DNA of 64,000 nucleotides from Argyresthia goedartella (taxonomy: Eukaryota; Arthropoda; Insecta; Lepidoptera; Argyresthiidae): positions 6,036,501 through 6,100,500 of the forward strand of contig OX463827.1 in the NCBI GenBank assembly GCA_949825045.1, in the 5' to 3' direction. Under the pieces are notes generated by a model, which saw nothing but the letters and a program-made list of their open reading frames with translations, had not been told where the DNA came from and ran no database searches. Numbering within the stretch: position 1 is the first letter of the stretch; the number at the start of each line of letters is the position of its first letter. The translations under genes were made by a program, and so were the position numbers. Below are positions 34,590 through 63,106 of this stretch, piece by piece.

Positions 34590-35069
34590 AGTCACGCACG
34601 GGATATCGCGATCGGATTTATATATGAAAATAATTTTGACATCACCGCCATCTAGTGATTATATATTTTATGGAAAAGAACGCCATCTGCTGTTGAGTAG
34701 CGCTTGTGTTATATGTTATTGTCTATGGATTACCAGTGCTGCCAACTAAATGTATTTTGTTCGCTAGCCGAACGAATAAAGAATGATTAAAATTTTATCC
34801 ACTATTTACTCTGAAATGCAATGCAAATCAACATCATACAAATCAACATCAAGTTAAGGGGGTGAAAAACAGTAAATCTGAAACTTCTGTTAAATCCACC
34901 GGAAGTACCATTTCTGGCAATACCTACTTGTCTGTGGTCAATTGTCATCGACGTCGTCACTGACATTTCGTTAGCACTTCCGGCCAGATTCTGGTCCTTT
35001 TCAAAGCGTACGCCATTGTTGGCGTATGGTAGTTTATTTTATTGAAGAAATAATCTATAACCATCCAAA
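34590..35069 (+). promoter_or_regulatory. eEF2 promoter and 5' untranslated region
   Basis: Between the hAT and the start codon. AGCACTTCCGGCC at 34,973-34,985 contains an ETS-type site (ACTTCCGG). TCCTTTTC at 34,995-35,002 is a pyrimidine tract of the kind that begins 5'-TOP mRNAs, which include eEF2 in well-studied animals. If transcription starts near C34,996 the leader is about 74 nt in exon 1. No TATA box was seen. The start site is an inference. Confidence 0.5.
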
Positions 35070-54120
<19,051 letters not shown>

Positions 54121-54310
54121 TCGGCGCCGTAGCTAATGAAACCCACTGTGTAATATATGTAACGATACAAACACGCCGCCACACACATACGAATATCTCG
54201 ATTTTATTTATTTTTTAAATGAAACGCCTTGTTTTATGTTAAGTTATTGCTAGCGCCGCAAGTGCTGAGTAACTTCAATATTAAAATTATTGCTGGCCGA
54301 CACGCATTGT
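54121..54310 (+). promoter_or_regulatory. eEF2 3' untranslated region
   Basis: Follows the TAA. ATTAAA at 54,280-54,285 is the best poly(A) signal, with a GT-rich TTGTTGATAA about 25 nt downstream. That would give a 3' UTR of about 180 nt. No AATAAA was seen nearby. Confidence 0.45.
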
Positions 54311-55870
54311 TGATAATTATTATATCCGTTCCGTCACAGACTGCACCTTTCCCAAAATTTACCCTGTGGAAAATGCATCGATTTCGCAATATGCATCTTT
54401 CGCAAAAATAGTGGTGACCGGTCACCTACAGCTGCGCAGGCTTCGCACCGGCCAGGTCGTCAAGTGCTGCCAGCGAGCGCATCACCATCATCACAGATCA
54501 GGTGACTTCTTCATATTATAGTGCGACGACGCACACACCATATAATTGTAATGACTGTAAAGCTGAGTTGTAGCGAGCGCTGTACGGGCCAGGAGAGCTG
54601 GTCTATGTTTTAGATGCTTGAGACAGCATTATGCAAGGAATTGCCCCAACAAGAATTGGTGCCGGCACTAATGGCGACGGCCACAATTCACTGTTGTGCA
54701 AAAAGTCAACAGCTACACATACAACATCTAGGTTATTTTTGCCAATGTCACGTGTTTTTATAGATTTCAGTGTTGGACAAGTTCTCTTTCGTGAAACTGG
54801 AAATTTGAGTGTTGACTTGTTACTCCTTAGTACTACCTGGGAGGACGTGACGGGCTGTTATGTAGGTTACAAGTATCTCCTTCGGACGCGAGCAGCTGCC
54901 TCCCTAAATGAGCTTTCAACCATCAACCATTTTCGACACCTGTCAAAAATCATTAAGTTTAATTAAGTTCATATTGGCCGTACATTCCTAGGCCTACCAA
55001 TTTGAAAACCCTATTATCATGTGTCAATTCTCCATTCATCCAAATCTTGTGCAATTTCATTAATGTATATAACATCAAACTTTAACTCTACATAGTTGTA
55101 TTTGTTGTAGTCTAACTAAACTAACATAATTTAATATTTATGTATCTATTGTGTTGTCCTGTTTATCCTAGATACCGGAAACCCTGTGATTTGGACCGAA
55201 ATAAATTAATAACGTGTAATTTCTGAAACTTGACATTGGCAGAATCATCAAACCGATGGAAGCCACCTTATAAGTAATTGAATTGAATTGAAGTTCATAT
55301 TGTACTGCTCGTAGCGAGAGCTGTACTCGTTAATTATTTTGTGTGCGATAAGTCCCCAGCTGCTGCAAATGCTGAAGAAGCACTAAGAGGAAGACCACTT
55401 CAAGAACTCTCAATACCATGAGAAATACAAAAACAACACTCCAGTTTCAGTTTCCGCCAAAACTGGACAAATCTCTGTCCTACCATTGTTATGTGAAGTT
55501 GTGCTTTTGCCACCCCACCTGAGAAGAGACTTGCTATGGGGACTGGCATAGCGTGCTGTGCCTCGCCCTCGCCATTTGCGATCTTTTTTTTTTTTTGGGT
55601 TGTTTCGAACACATACAGAAATCGATCAGTGTTGGGAAGAGGACAAGAAATGTCAGAGACTCGGCACCAGCTCTCTGATCACTGGCTTCCTGCGTAGAAA
55701 GGGACCACCCAGAAAGGGACCACCCTAGAAAGGGGCCATTTGCGATCGTAGGTAGATAGTCTTTTTTGAGGTATGAACGTTTTGCTCGGAGGCAGTTGGT
55801 CACGTCCGAAGGAAATACTTGGTTCCTACAGCCCCTCACGTCCTCCCGGGTAGTGCTAATGAGCAATAAA
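54311..55870. repeat. Downstream intergenic with an inverted repeat pair
   Basis: GACGTGACGGGCTGT and GTATCTCCTTCGGACGCGAG (plus, about 54,820-54,910) recur inverted at 55,755-55,870 (GGACGTGAGGGGCTGTAGGA on the minus strand). These are two opposed pieces of one unidentified element. Open frames over both (54,631-54,966 plus; 55,534-55,866 minus) have no recognised domain. Confidence 0.5.
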
Positions 55871-56542
55871 TCATTCTGAAGACGATAATGTCCAGGTTCT
55901 CGAGAGAGAACTTGACCAACTTGTAATCTTTCAAATACACTTTACACTGGAAAACTTCACCTCAAAAGAGGTTAGCACGCCAAACCTGCTGGCTGGCATA
56001 GAACCTAAAAAGGAACTTGCTTTTCATAGGATGTAAACTCTAATACATAATACATTATAAAAAATATTGCAGCAAATGTGAATAATATTTTGCTCGCGAG
56101 GCCAATTTTGAGAAAGGTGCATTATGCGACGAAACGATAATATCCTTTATAAGTATATACGATTGTGATACTAGATGTGGTTTATTATTGAAATGGTATC
56201 ACATGTTAATTAATATATTGATCTTGGATGCCTTCGTCTGAAAAGTATCATTCGTTAGACTGGTATCATGACTTTCTTTACTTAAAATGTAATTAATTTT
56301 TAAATTATAATTTTTCTATTGTAAAGTAATTGTTTGAATTTAGTTTATAAAGGGCTAGTCATAATGGATCTTTGCCAAGGTGAGTTTTCAAATCTTAACA
56401 GAAGTCCTTGTTCTTTTGTTGAAGATGTAATATACTATTTTTTATATTTCAGATCCCAAGATAAGCTGCGACATATTCAAAGGTAACTATCACTTATCAT
56501 CTTTATGACCATTGTGAAATTAGTTAACTCTCCACTAAAAAT

Positions 56543-56607
56543 TCTAAGTGATGATTACACAGACCTGTTCTGATCCTTTTGAGGAAAACTTTACTGTCCT
56601 GACAAAA
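56543..56607 (+). ncRNA. Box C/D snoRNA, copy 1 (host intron 2)
   Basis: C GTGATGA (56,548-56,554), D' CTGA (56,570-56,573), C' TGAGGA (56,580-56,585), D CTGA (56,599-56,602). D ends 69 nt before the 3' splice site. The guide CACAGACCTGTT next to D' is complementary to 18S rRNA AACAGGTCTGTG, a universally conserved segment. The fifth base from D' (C56,565) points to the G in AACAG as the methylation site. The guide next to D has no target recognised. Confidence 0.82.
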
Positions 56608-56927
56608 AAATATGTCAAAATCCGATCATCCGAGTATGACAAGATGTTAATTCTGCTTAATTCTCTTTCAGATATTCCTCAAGCTTTTCTGAAATCGTCT
56701 CTTTGGTGCAGTGAAGATATTATCTTGGTAAGTAACACTTCCAACCAATCCAGTAAAATTATAATAAATCAGAATTTCGAAATCCCTTAGCCATAGTTTT
56801 GGTTTTGTTGTATCTTCCCTGCTATGCCTAAAACGCACTAACTAGATAGTGGCCATATTTATAATTATATATTGCTTACGGCTGGTTACTTTATGGATTA
56901 TTATTCAAGGAATAAGAGATACTGTAG

Positions 56928-57001
56928 TTTTCATGATGACAATATCACAGACCTGTTCTGAATGTTCTTGAGGACACAATAAGTTAATCTACCTGACTTT
57001 A
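56928..57001 (+). ncRNA. Box C/D snoRNA, copy 2 (host intron 3)
   Basis: C ATGATGA (56,933-56,939), D' CTGA (56,958-56,961), C' TGAGGA (56,969-56,974), D CTGA (56,993-56,996). D ends 71 nt before the 3' splice site. The D' guide ATCACAGACCTGTT extends the same 18S complementarity to 14 nt (AACAGGTCTGTGAT). The second guide differs from copy 1, so the pair share one target and may differ in the other. Confidence 0.82.
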
Positions 57002-57240
57002 ATGACAATGAGACTTTACAAACACTGAAGTGGTTTATCGTCTAATCTTCGCTTTGTTTTGTTTCAGGTTTATACGTTCGGGGTCTACATAGCCGAAGTT
57101 GTGTATTGTGAAGTGATTGGTTTTTATTAAGTTAAAGTTAGTGGACTCACACCCTTTTGCGGGGCTTTAACATCGTTTCTCTAACTGGCAGTTAAGTTAT
57201 AAAACAAAATTTTAAAATAAACCGTACTAAGTTACGTAAT

Positions 57241-58039
57241 CTTCGTTTTTCTTGCTTAAATCCTATGCCCCTAGATGGAATATCATTAAAATGGACGCTT
57301 CCTATGGAAGTCTTATTGACCGAGCGAGAGATGCGTCTCAGTTTCGAGATAAGCCGAAAATGTTTTTGTCTGTATACATATCTGTTGTGTATAATACAAC
57401 TTCATCGATTGCGGGGTATCACCGAAGGCTTCTAGGCTACATTCAATGAGCTTGGGTTTGGCTCCATTATGATGATACCTGCGTGATACCAATTTGACAG
57501 ATGAAGCTGGTGCAAGATGTCAAACGTAAAAGTCTATATGAATTTCATAGCTCAGACGACTTACGCCATAAGGCTGCAGCTACCTTACGCGGCAGCCTCT
57601 CGCCTACAGAGAATTTGACAAAAATTAGCATACAAGGTGAGCATATGACCAGCCAGCAAAAAGTTTCCTTGATTTGAAATCTTCTTTGGTTCCTCATAAC
57701 GTCAATCATCTCCTCCGAAGGTTTCATAAACCTGGATTAAGTATTTTGAAAGAAATCAGGCTCTGTTTTTAGTTTGACCGCGCTTATGTTTGGAGCCCTC
57801 TCATACAAGTTCTAAGAACAGTAGCGGATTTGCTGATCAATTGACCAATTAATGCTCTTATTCATAAAGATATCCTAAAAAATTTAACCAGAATTTTCAT
57901 GTAGAAGCTGAGATAATTAACGAAAGGCCAATAGGGCCTCAACTGCTAGGTACGAATCATTCAATCAACGAGTACGTGTTGAAAGACTATCATGATATAA
58001 ACAAATTCACTCAAAAGGAATATATATTTCCATACCATG
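57241..58039. other. Intergenic, nothing recognised
   Basis: Short open frames on both strands (57,252-57,449 plus; 57,545-57,727 minus) have no recognisable domain. Confidence 0.4.
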
Positions 58040-59340
58040 AGACACAAAAACCATGAAAATACAATATCGCGCGCTAAACGCGCACTCCCACCATATTGTC
58101 CAGGGTTCGCTGCAGTTTGACGGCAGCGTGCCGAGCCTGGATCGACGAAGCGTAGTAGGCAGCGTCGTCGGCGAAGAGTGCAAGCTGGGCACCCGGCCCG
58201 ACGGGGATGTCCGTATATTAGGAGTAGCAGGCTGGAGACAGGCAGGACCCCTGAGGGACGCCGGCTGCAACGTGGTGTTCCTCAGAGACGGCGTCTTCCA
58301 CCATCACTCGGAAGCGGTGATTCTTCAGGAAGGAGGCGATGATCTGGACCAGTCTTCTTGGGGCTGGAGACGTCGACAATTTGTACAGCAACCCCTCATG
58401 CCATACTCTGTCAAACGCCTTCTCCATGTCCAGGAGTACTGCGACAGTGTATTCCTTCTTGTTTAAACAAACCGTCATGTCATTCAGTACTCTGGTGAGC
58501 TGGAGCGTCGTAGAATGCTCGGACCTGAAGCCGAACTGTTTCGCGCGCGGCTGGATGTGGGGCAGTAGCTTCGCCAGCAGGAGTTTCTCAAACACCTTTG
58601 AGATGGTACTCAGTAGAGTTATCGGCCGATAGCTCTCAGGCAGCTTGGAGTCCTTGCCCGGCTTGGCCAACATGACCAAGCCCTCCTTCCATTGGGTTGG
58701 GAAGTGGCCCGTGCGCAAGATACCTTTATACAGGCGCGTAACAGCCGCCACAGTGCGTGGCGGCAAATGTAACAGCGCCATGTTAGGTATGCGGTTGCGC
58801 CCGGGGCTTTCCTGGGCTTGGTACGTCTAAATGCACGCATGATCTGGCCGGGCGTGACGACGGTGGGGTCCTCTTCGTGAGCTATCGGCGAGGCGAAGTA
58901 CTCTCGCAGGTGTCTCTCGACTGCTGCGACGTGCTCCACATCATCCGTAGGGTTCGGCTTGAACTGCTTCTCGAGGCATTCGGCGAAGATCTCCGCACGG
59001 CCTTGGGCTCGAAATCTTGGTAGGCCGTCGCTGCCCAGGATTGGTCAGACGGGAGTTGGGAGTAGTCGACAAATCCCGGCATAGGCGATGCACGGAGGGG
59101 ACGTTGTCGCCCATGGACTCGACGTGGCGTTCCCAAAATTCTTCGGCGTGGAGACCAAGTTGGCGCTTCAGCACTGCCGTCATGGCGTTGAGCCTGGTAT
59201 CTAGTTTCTAGCAGGACAAGGTATCTAGTTTCTTGTGGCAGGTACTCATTTCCGTATGAGGGTTGTCAAGTAATTGCGGAGGAGCTTTGACGACGTGTAT
59301 GTTGGTACCAGCCATTTCGGTTTTCAATAACTCCCTCACA
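58040..59340 (-). pseudogene. Jockey-type non-LTR reverse transcriptase remnant
   Basis: The minus strand carries the RT in pieces: a linker (SMGDNVPSVHRLCRDLS, 59,100), a frame-shifted stretch, then the 187-codon frame 58,218-58,781 with YRPITLLSTISKVFEKLL, FGFRSEHSTTLQLTRV, VAVLLDMEKAFDRVWH (palm Asp) and AAGVPQGSCLSPACYS. After a stop the same frame continues LALFADDAAYYASS (FADD active site). It ends near 58,040 with no thumb. MAGTNIHVVKAPPQLLDN near 59,316 may be the upstream ORF start. The GVPQGSCLSP form is typical of the Jockey clade. Inactive. Confidence 0.85.
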
Positions 59341-59412
59341 ACAGATTTCATAATCGGTACACTAAAGTTTCCGTACACTCCCCGAGATTAGAGTTCTAAC
59401 TCCAACTCATCT

Positions 59413-59560
59413 TTCAATAAATAAAATAATAATAATAATACCTTGGACACCATTTACATTGATCTAGCCCCAAACTAGGATTCCCTGTATCTTGGGTACT
59501 AGACAACGATACACATACTTATATAGATAAATATTATACTTAGATATATAAACATCCATG
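59413..59560 (-). mobile_element. SINE family 1, head-less copy
   Basis: Contains only the body (CTTGGACACCATTTACATTG, AACTAGGATTCCCTGTATCT, GATACACATACTTATATAGA) with the ATA/AAT repeat tail. The tRNA-like head is missing. Confidence 0.7.
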
Positions 59561-59897
59561 TTGGGTGTATGCTTATTGACTACGTAACTACGTAGATTGA
59601 CTAAGTCGCGTTATGCCTAAATGTCATAATAAAAGATCTGTAGGCCTAGAAATATATTGGGCTATTTAGTAGACTGCCTATTTCTCAATTCTAAATCTGT
59701 ACAAGCCCTAATCGCGTTATGCCTAAACGACAATTAAATGAACTAATGCAGACTTCTTCGTCGTATCTTGAATTGGCACTTATATGGAGTGTTCTATGAT
59801 AATATGTGTCATCAATAATGACATTTACTTTCAATATTTTATCTTATTGTGTAACTGTTTTTCATAAATTTTCTAACGAAATTATTTATTAAATTAT

Positions 59898-60404
59898 ATG
59901 AAAATGGAAAAGGTAGTTTTCATAACCAATAAAAAGGGGACACAAAATGTGTTGAAGGACGGTTTTTCATACACCAAAAATAAAACAAATAACTATGCTT
60001 CTTCTTTATGGCGTTGCTCCAACAGGAAGTCTTGTAGTGCTTCACTGAAACTCAATGCTGAAAATCTAGTGGATAAAATGAGTGAACACACATGTAAACC
60101 GTACCATGAAAAAAATAAAATCACAGTGATTGTGGATAAGGCGAAGGCAGGAGTTTGCCGATCGTTTGGACCCATTAACAAAATTTTGGAAAATGTGATA
60201 CTACAGGAATCTGAAAATATTGATGAAACCAATTCTTCGGATATCGAAAATGAAGGCATAAATAAAGCAAGTTTGTACAAAACAAAAAAGGATTCATTAT
60301 GTCGTGCAAGGAATACTATTCTAAAACTAGATAAGAGTAACAAATCAGTAAAAGACATACAAATACCTACCAAATATTATCGCCCAAAATTTTCTTGTCT
60401 GTAA
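59898..60404 (+). CDS. FLYWCH zinc-finger N-terminus of a MULE transposase
   Basis: A 168-codon frame. Residues about 5-67 form a FLYWCH-type zinc finger: NVLKDGFSYTKNKTNNY, SSLWRC (C40), C46 and EHTC (H64, C66). The rest is Lys/Asn-rich and ends in IPTKYY before a frame break. In insect MULEs this domain is the DNA-binding N-terminus of the transposase, and downstream frames here continue the catalytic region. It is therefore probably the intact front part of a broken protein, not a separate gene. Host genes with FLYWCH domains exist, so domestication cannot be excluded. Confidence 0.75.
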   Translation: MKMEKVVFITNKKGTQNVLKDGFSYTKNKTNNYASSLWRCSNRKSCSASLKLNAENLVDKMSEHTCKPYHEKNKITVIVDKAKAGVCRSFGPINKILENVILQESENIDETNSSDIENEGINKASLYKTKKDSLCRARNTILKLDKSNKSVKDIQIPTKYYRPKFSCL

Positions 60405-61300
60405 CGACGGTGTCGCCGATAATAAGATTTAAATTGTTTATACTTCGTACGCAATGAAACACATAGTCTCTTACAGTAACAAATATGGTACATTTTTATG
60501 GCGACGGAACTTTTAAATGTGTACCGTTGTTCTACCAACTCTATACGATACACGTGGATTTGAACACAGAGAACAGTGATATTGCCTGTAGCCGAATAAA
60601 ACTAAATATACTTATATTAAACTTTTCCAACTAATTAAAAGCCACTTTGACATTGATATCAAACGATTTAAGTGCGATTATGAAATCGCACAAATTCAAG
60701 CACTTCAGATAGTGTTTCCTGGAATAACAGTAACAGGATGCTACTATCATTTTTCTAAGGCGGTATTTGCAAAGGCTGAAAAACTGGGTAGGTATGTTGA
60801 GTTCTACCGCGGGCAAACGGAAAACCAATCTGTGTGCACATCTACCACTGTTACCCTCCAACTACATACAATCATTTTGGCAGGAAATTAAACTGGAAGG
60901 AGCCATACTGCATGAAGCAGCTGAGGAAAATAATAATTTCGATGGTTACATGGAGAAACAGTGGTTGTCCAAATTAACTGAAATCATCAGTTGTGCCAGC
61001 GAAGTATACCGGACAAACAATTCTCTCGAAGGTTGGCATAGGTGGTTAAATACGCGAATGGGACGTAATTTGTGTTTTTTGAATTTCGTATTCAAATTAA
61101 AAAAAGAATCCCAGTGGCAAAATCTGAAATTAAAAGAAAGTTTATTTGAAGGTAACCCTAGAAGGAAGATAGATATAATTTTTAACAGAAAATACAAAAG
61201 AGAACTTGAAAAAGTTCAAAATAATGAAATAAGTCCGTTATGCCTTTTAAAAACAATGATTACAACTGAGAAAGACTTAATTAATAATTTTGGTGATTAA
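60405..61300 (+). pseudogene. MULE transposase catalytic remnant
   Basis: Decayed frames give YGTFYGDGTFKCVPLFYQLY (first catalytic Asp region, about 60,480-60,545), then CDYEIAQIQALQIVFPGITV and GCYYHFSKAVFAKAEKLG (second Asp and the C/H pair, about 60,670-60,785). The final frame 60,767-61,300 reads NNSLEGWHRWLNTRMG to NNFGD. A large part between the first and second blocks is deleted and stops intervene, so it is inactive. Confidence 0.78.
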
Positions 61301-61658
61301 TAATAATTAATTAATTAATTAAACTTAATTTAAAATTATGCTAGAATCCATACATTTCGTGACCCTATTAAATCTTTTGATACAAAAGTGACAAAATAAC
61401 GGAGTTGTTTAAAAATCTAAATAAAATATATTTAGATGGTCCATAATCATAGCTTTTATTTGGTATATATTTGGTTTATAAAAATTCCAACTACCAAGGT
61501 TCTATGGGAAAGTGTCGTCCTTCAAAATTGAAAAACCCCCGAAACAGTAAGTATAATACCTCTAAAAAGTAAACAATAGGTTGTTGACACTGACATACGT
61601 ATATCCACTCGCTCATCAAAACCTAATATTGTTGTATTTACACCTACAACTCTGTATG

Positions 61659-61802
61659 TCAAAATATCAGCTGTCCTATTTCGCTATAGACCAACATATC
61701 TGTAGGTCAAAATATCAGCTTTTCTATTTCGCTATAGACCAACAAATCTGTAGGTCAAAATATCAGCTGTCCTATTTCGCTTTAGGCCTACTCGCATTAT
61801 GA
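61659..61802 (+). repeat. 48-bp tandem repeat, 3 copies
   Basis: Units start TCAAAATATCAGCTGTCCTA at 61,659, 61,707 and 61,755. They are subterminal in the MULE element. Confidence 0.88.
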
Positions 61803-61832
61803 CTACACTTAACGCGACTTAGTCAATCTACG

Positions 61833-62669
61833 CTTTAGGTATACCCGACGTAAAGGATACATATAATGTACATGTGACTACAATTTATGACCAAATCCTT
61901 TGTAGGTATTTTAACGTTGGGCGCCATTTGTTGTGAGTATTTTGGTCATAAAAAGATAGGTCACGCTATTAACACATTTATTTACAATGCCTATATTACA
62001 GGGATGTCTTATTCTATATTATTCAAAGCTAAACTAACCTGGTTATAATCTATTTTAAGCACCTTCCCTATATAACGTATACAAATATATACAAGTTGGA
62101 CGCCATGAGGGCTTTGTCGGTAGAAGTTCCCGAAGTAGAAGTTCCTTCTTCAACTTCCAGATGCTCCGATGAAGCTCAGTCGTGTACAGTAATATTTACA
62201 AGTTATAGTTCCTCATCAAAAGGGCGTATCGGTAAGCTAAAACAAAATGACACATATTTAGCTTTACTTCACTTTACAACAGACCAGTGAGCTGAATAAT
62301 ACCTATAATACTTTCTTACCCCTTTGATGCACGACAATTACCATGCATGAATTAGAACAGCCAGTTCACTAATGCCTATGGCTGATAACAATCTTGGTGC
62401 AGAATCAGTATCTACTCGTATCAGGTAAATAAATAGCAATAAACATTCAGATAATACCTATTCAAATCGGAATAAATAAACAAACACTCAGATCTAATTC
62501 CAGAAATTTGTTCTCATGATAGATGTCATAATCAGTATTTGGATTTCGATATCTATGGTCTAGACCACTGACCATTTATAACAAAAAGTTGGTTGATGCA
62601 GAAAAATAAGAACACAATATGAATCAGAAATTTAACTGCATTGCGTGGATATATGAATTTAACATTTGA
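61833..62669. other. Intergenic with one exon-like frame
   Basis: Positions 62,096-62,234 (MDAMRALSVEVPEVEVPSST ... SSKGRIG) end at a good donor (ATCG|GTAAGC). This might be a 5' exon of a host gene or element, but no partner exon or domain was found. Confidence 0.3.
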
Positions 62670-62805
62670 GCGGTTAAGACGATACGAATCAGATATTAAA
62701 TTGATTCGTAGCCCAGGAGTAACCCGGGTTCGAGTCCCGGTGGGGCAAATATTTGTTTGATGAGATGAGATGTTTGTACCCTAGTCATGGTTGTTTATCA
62801 TTTCA
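62670..62805 (+). mobile_element. tRNA-like SINE, family 1, truncated
   Basis: GAGCGGTTAAGACGATACGA (box A region), ACCCGGGTTCGAGTCCCGGT (box B), GGGGCAAATATTTGTTTGAT, then GTCATGGTTGTTTATC where the body breaks off into an ATTTC simple repeat. Plus-strand copy. Confidence 0.7.
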
Positions 62806-63106
62806 TTTATTTCATTTCATTTATTCATCGCTTACATGTGGTATACATATGTACAAGTACAAGATGTCAAGATTAAATTTAGTCCCAGAACATGCGCCCT
62901 GCAAGGGCATTGCAATATTATTCTTTTTTACTTAGGTCTAAGGTATCAAGGCATGGCTATTATATTCTATTATATATATATCAGTTATAGGTAAACATTT
63001 TCTAATTTTCTGAGATTTCACTTAATAAAATTATATAATACGAATAAATATAGGTAAGTAATCAATGATTGTAAAATTTTATTTTATTTTATTTCAAATT
63101 AAATTA
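62806..63106. other. Intergenic spacer
   Basis: The ATTTC/ATTTATT simple repeat at 62,798-62,826 is followed by AT-rich sequence and the 3' tail of the LINE that follows (TTTATTTTATTTTATTTC near 63,077). No gene was seen. Confidence 0.4.

Larger units (their letters stand above)
56364..57240 (+). ncRNA. Small spliced gene, probable snoRNA host
   Basis: Four exons with strong splice sites: 56,364-56,379 (AAG|GTGAGT), 56,453-56,482 (AAAG|GTAACT), 56,672-56,727 (CTTG|GTAAGT) and 57,068 to about 57,240. AATAAA lies at 57,216-57,221. If translated from ATG 56,364 the exons join in phase to 54 codons (MDLCQDPKISC ... VIGFY). Introns 2 and 3 each contain a box C/D snoRNA with its D box about 70 nt from the acceptor, so RNA production is the likely purpose. 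TATAAA at 56,346-56,351 would put the start near CTTTGCC at 56,370, a pyrimidine-rich start as in known snoRNA host genes. In that case the ATG would be excluded and the RNA non-coding. Coding versus non-coding is unresolved. Confidence 0.68.
59591..61832 (+). mobile_element. MULE-type DNA transposon
   Basis: The terminal repeats start CGTAGATTGACTAAGTCGCG on the left. The minus strand reads the same 20 bases inward from 61,832, and similarity continues patchily for about 60 bp (GTCATAAT, GTAGGCCTA). Inside are a FLYWCH-domain frame and a decayed MULE transposase in the same direction. A 48-bp tandem repeat (about 61,659-61,802) lies just inside the right end. No 9-bp target duplication was identified. 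Confidence 0.75.

Noticed and set aside
54631..54966. Protein gene downstream of eEF2
   Set aside because: The frame overlaps a repeat that recurs inverted at 55,755-55,870 and has no recognised domain or splice partners.
57460..57530. Third C/D snoRNA after the host gene
   Set aside because: ATGATGA is present but no D box follows at usable distance, and it lies outside the spliced region.
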